The position numbers and the translations under genes were made by a program. From positions 1 to 20,657 of IMG/VR virus record IMGVR_UViG_3300013104_000084: a stretch of 20,657 bases of DNA; one strand, 5' to 3'. Every line of letters begins with the position of its first letter. Position 1 is the stretch's first letter. Source of the stretch: a virus. Shown one piece after another: positions 19,884-20,657 of the stretch. Under the pieces are notes generated by a model that saw nothing but the letters and a program-made list of their open reading frames with translations, ran no database searches and had not been told where the DNA came from.

Positions 19884-20655
19884 GTTCCATCTCTTTCTCT
19901 CCGGTGGAGGGCTTCGCCTCCAGGTCTGGCAGGAAGCGGTGGTAGACCAGCGGGGCTATCTGCGCGTCTTCGGCCAGGACGGCAGCCTGGGTTCGTAGCC
20001 GCTCGCAATACTCTCGAACAGCTTCCGACGGAGGAAATACCTTCTCATCTCCGCGATCGACTCCTTCTCCATCGCTTGCTTCTTCCCCCAGTCCGAAACC
20101 GAGGGGTAGATCGGCGAAACCACCGAAGGGAAGGTCGGCTTCGCTGGAGATGGTGACGACGTCGTTTTCGAGGACCACGGATCGAATGCGGGTTGACTCG
20201 TAGTGGGTGGTTCCGTCGGGCTGGGGGTAGGCGAAGACGACAGCTTCTCCATCCACGGCGGCAAACCCGAGCCCTGTGCCAGCCTTCTCCAACCCGGCCC
20301 CGCTCCAGCTAGCCGACTCATCATCTGCCGGTCCTTCAGACTGATCTTCGGGAGCATCAGGGTGATCGGGTACTCCATAATCGCTTCGGAGTCGCCAGGC
20401 TGCTCGGAGTCCGATTTCGATGGACTCTCTCGCGAGTTGATCTCTAGCCAGTTTCCGCAAGAACACCTCACGGCCCTTTTCTTCTTCGGCATCAGCTTTC
20501 TCCTGCTCGAGGATGTAGTTGTCCATCATGTGGAGGGCTTTGCGCAGACCTTTGCGCGAGGCTCTCACGGGGTCGTCGAACCTGTAGTTCGTCGCCAGGT
20601 GGTCATGCTCTTCGTCGATCCTCCGGTAGATCTCGTCGATGTCGACAAACCTCAT
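19636..20655 (-). CDS. Protein of unknown function, up to 339 aa
   Basis: The ATG at 20655 overlaps a TGA (20657 to 20655) that is probably the stop of a gene beyond the window (TGATG). The first 95 residues are helical and clearly coding (MRFVDIDEIYRRIDEEHDHL onward). A beta segment follows near residues 130 to 175 (GEAVVFAYPQPDGTTHYEST, then VVTISSEADLPFG), then a helix (PSEAVREYCERLRTQAAVLA). After about residue 255 the chain becomes Gly/Pro/Arg-rich and looks like an out-of-frame shadow of the 84-aa gene. The true C-terminus may be near residue 255, if a frameshift or sequence error removed a stop. I do not recognise the family. Confidence 0.55.
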   Translation of the reverse strand: MRFVDIDEIYRRIDEEHDHLATNYRFDDPVRASRKGLRKALHMMDNYILEQEKADAEEEKGREVFLRKLARDQLARESIEIGLRAAWRLRSDYGVPDHPDAPEDQSEGPADDESASWSGAGLEKAGTGLGFAAVDGEAVVFAYPQPDGTTHYESTRIRSVVLENDVVTISSEADLPFGGFADLPLGFGLGEEASDGEGVDRGDEKVFPPSEAVREYCERLRTQAAVLAEDAQIAPLVYHRFLPDLEAKPSTGEKEMEHASQENVGAGEDAPRGLAKTPDGRGDCNTRESRGIRQSSGGVRAVYGAGPGLSPADAGGTPQPPATTLVDGAIARGLGSEGN

Positions 20656-20657
20656 CA

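Noticed and set aside
19956-20492. 178-codon minus-strand frame overlapping the 339-codon ORF
   Set aside because: Pro/Ser/Thr-rich and less protein-like than the frame starting at 20655, which is coupled by TGATG and has clear helices. Its CSCGNWLEIN stretch looked like a zinc site but is isolated.

Overview
The window is part of the genome of a tailed, siphovirus-type bacteriophage, most likely of a high-GC Gram-positive (actinobacterial) host. The base composition is GC-rich and the head and early-tail genes run in classical siphovirus order. The thymidylate synthase ThyX and class Ib ribonucleotide reductase NrdF look actinobacterial, and several small proteins are of kinds I recognise from actinophages. 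Host genus cannot be fixed from the sequence. Every gene I can support lies on the minus strand, so transcription runs from high to low coordinates. Long plus-strand ORFs are antisense shadows. No tRNA, IS element, CRISPR array, integrase or attachment site was seen, and no stretch over about 75 bases lacks a gene.

Right part (about 20.66 to 12.95 kb), accessory and nucleotide-metabolism module. In transcription order: a gene of unknown function, a coiled-coil protein, three tiny two-helix membrane proteins, nrdF, a double zinc-ribbon protein, a single-pass membrane protein with an outer domain and its own sigma70-like promoter, a MazG-like/coiled-coil protein with a strong internal start, a small zinc-finger protein, four small unknowns, a ThyX gene interrupted by one in-frame amber codon inside its signature motif, and a second MazG-type pyrophosphohydrolase. 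Together these would tune dNTP pools and supply dTMP during infection.

Middle part (about 12.9 to 9.37 kb): a conserved small actinophage protein, a collagen-like fibre with two collagen blocks, a beta-rich putative appendage protein, a very basic 55-aa protein, a 22-aa Cys/His-rich microprotein coupled by 4-base overlaps on both sides, a 54-aa CxC protein, and an HNH endonuclease next to the terminase.

Left part (about 9.34 kb to 1): terminase large subunit, portal, MuF-like head protein, scaffold, decoration protein, major capsid (lambda gpE-like), a SAP/HeH-like protein, head-tail adaptor, head-tail stopper, gp10-like neck protein, tail terminator and the start of the major tail protein, cut by the window edge.

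Two layers of non-coding structure stand out. An 11-base motif ACAACTGAATA recurs just upstream of five structural genes. A perfect 17-bp inverted repeat would fold the adaptor-gene ribosome binding site against its own coding region.
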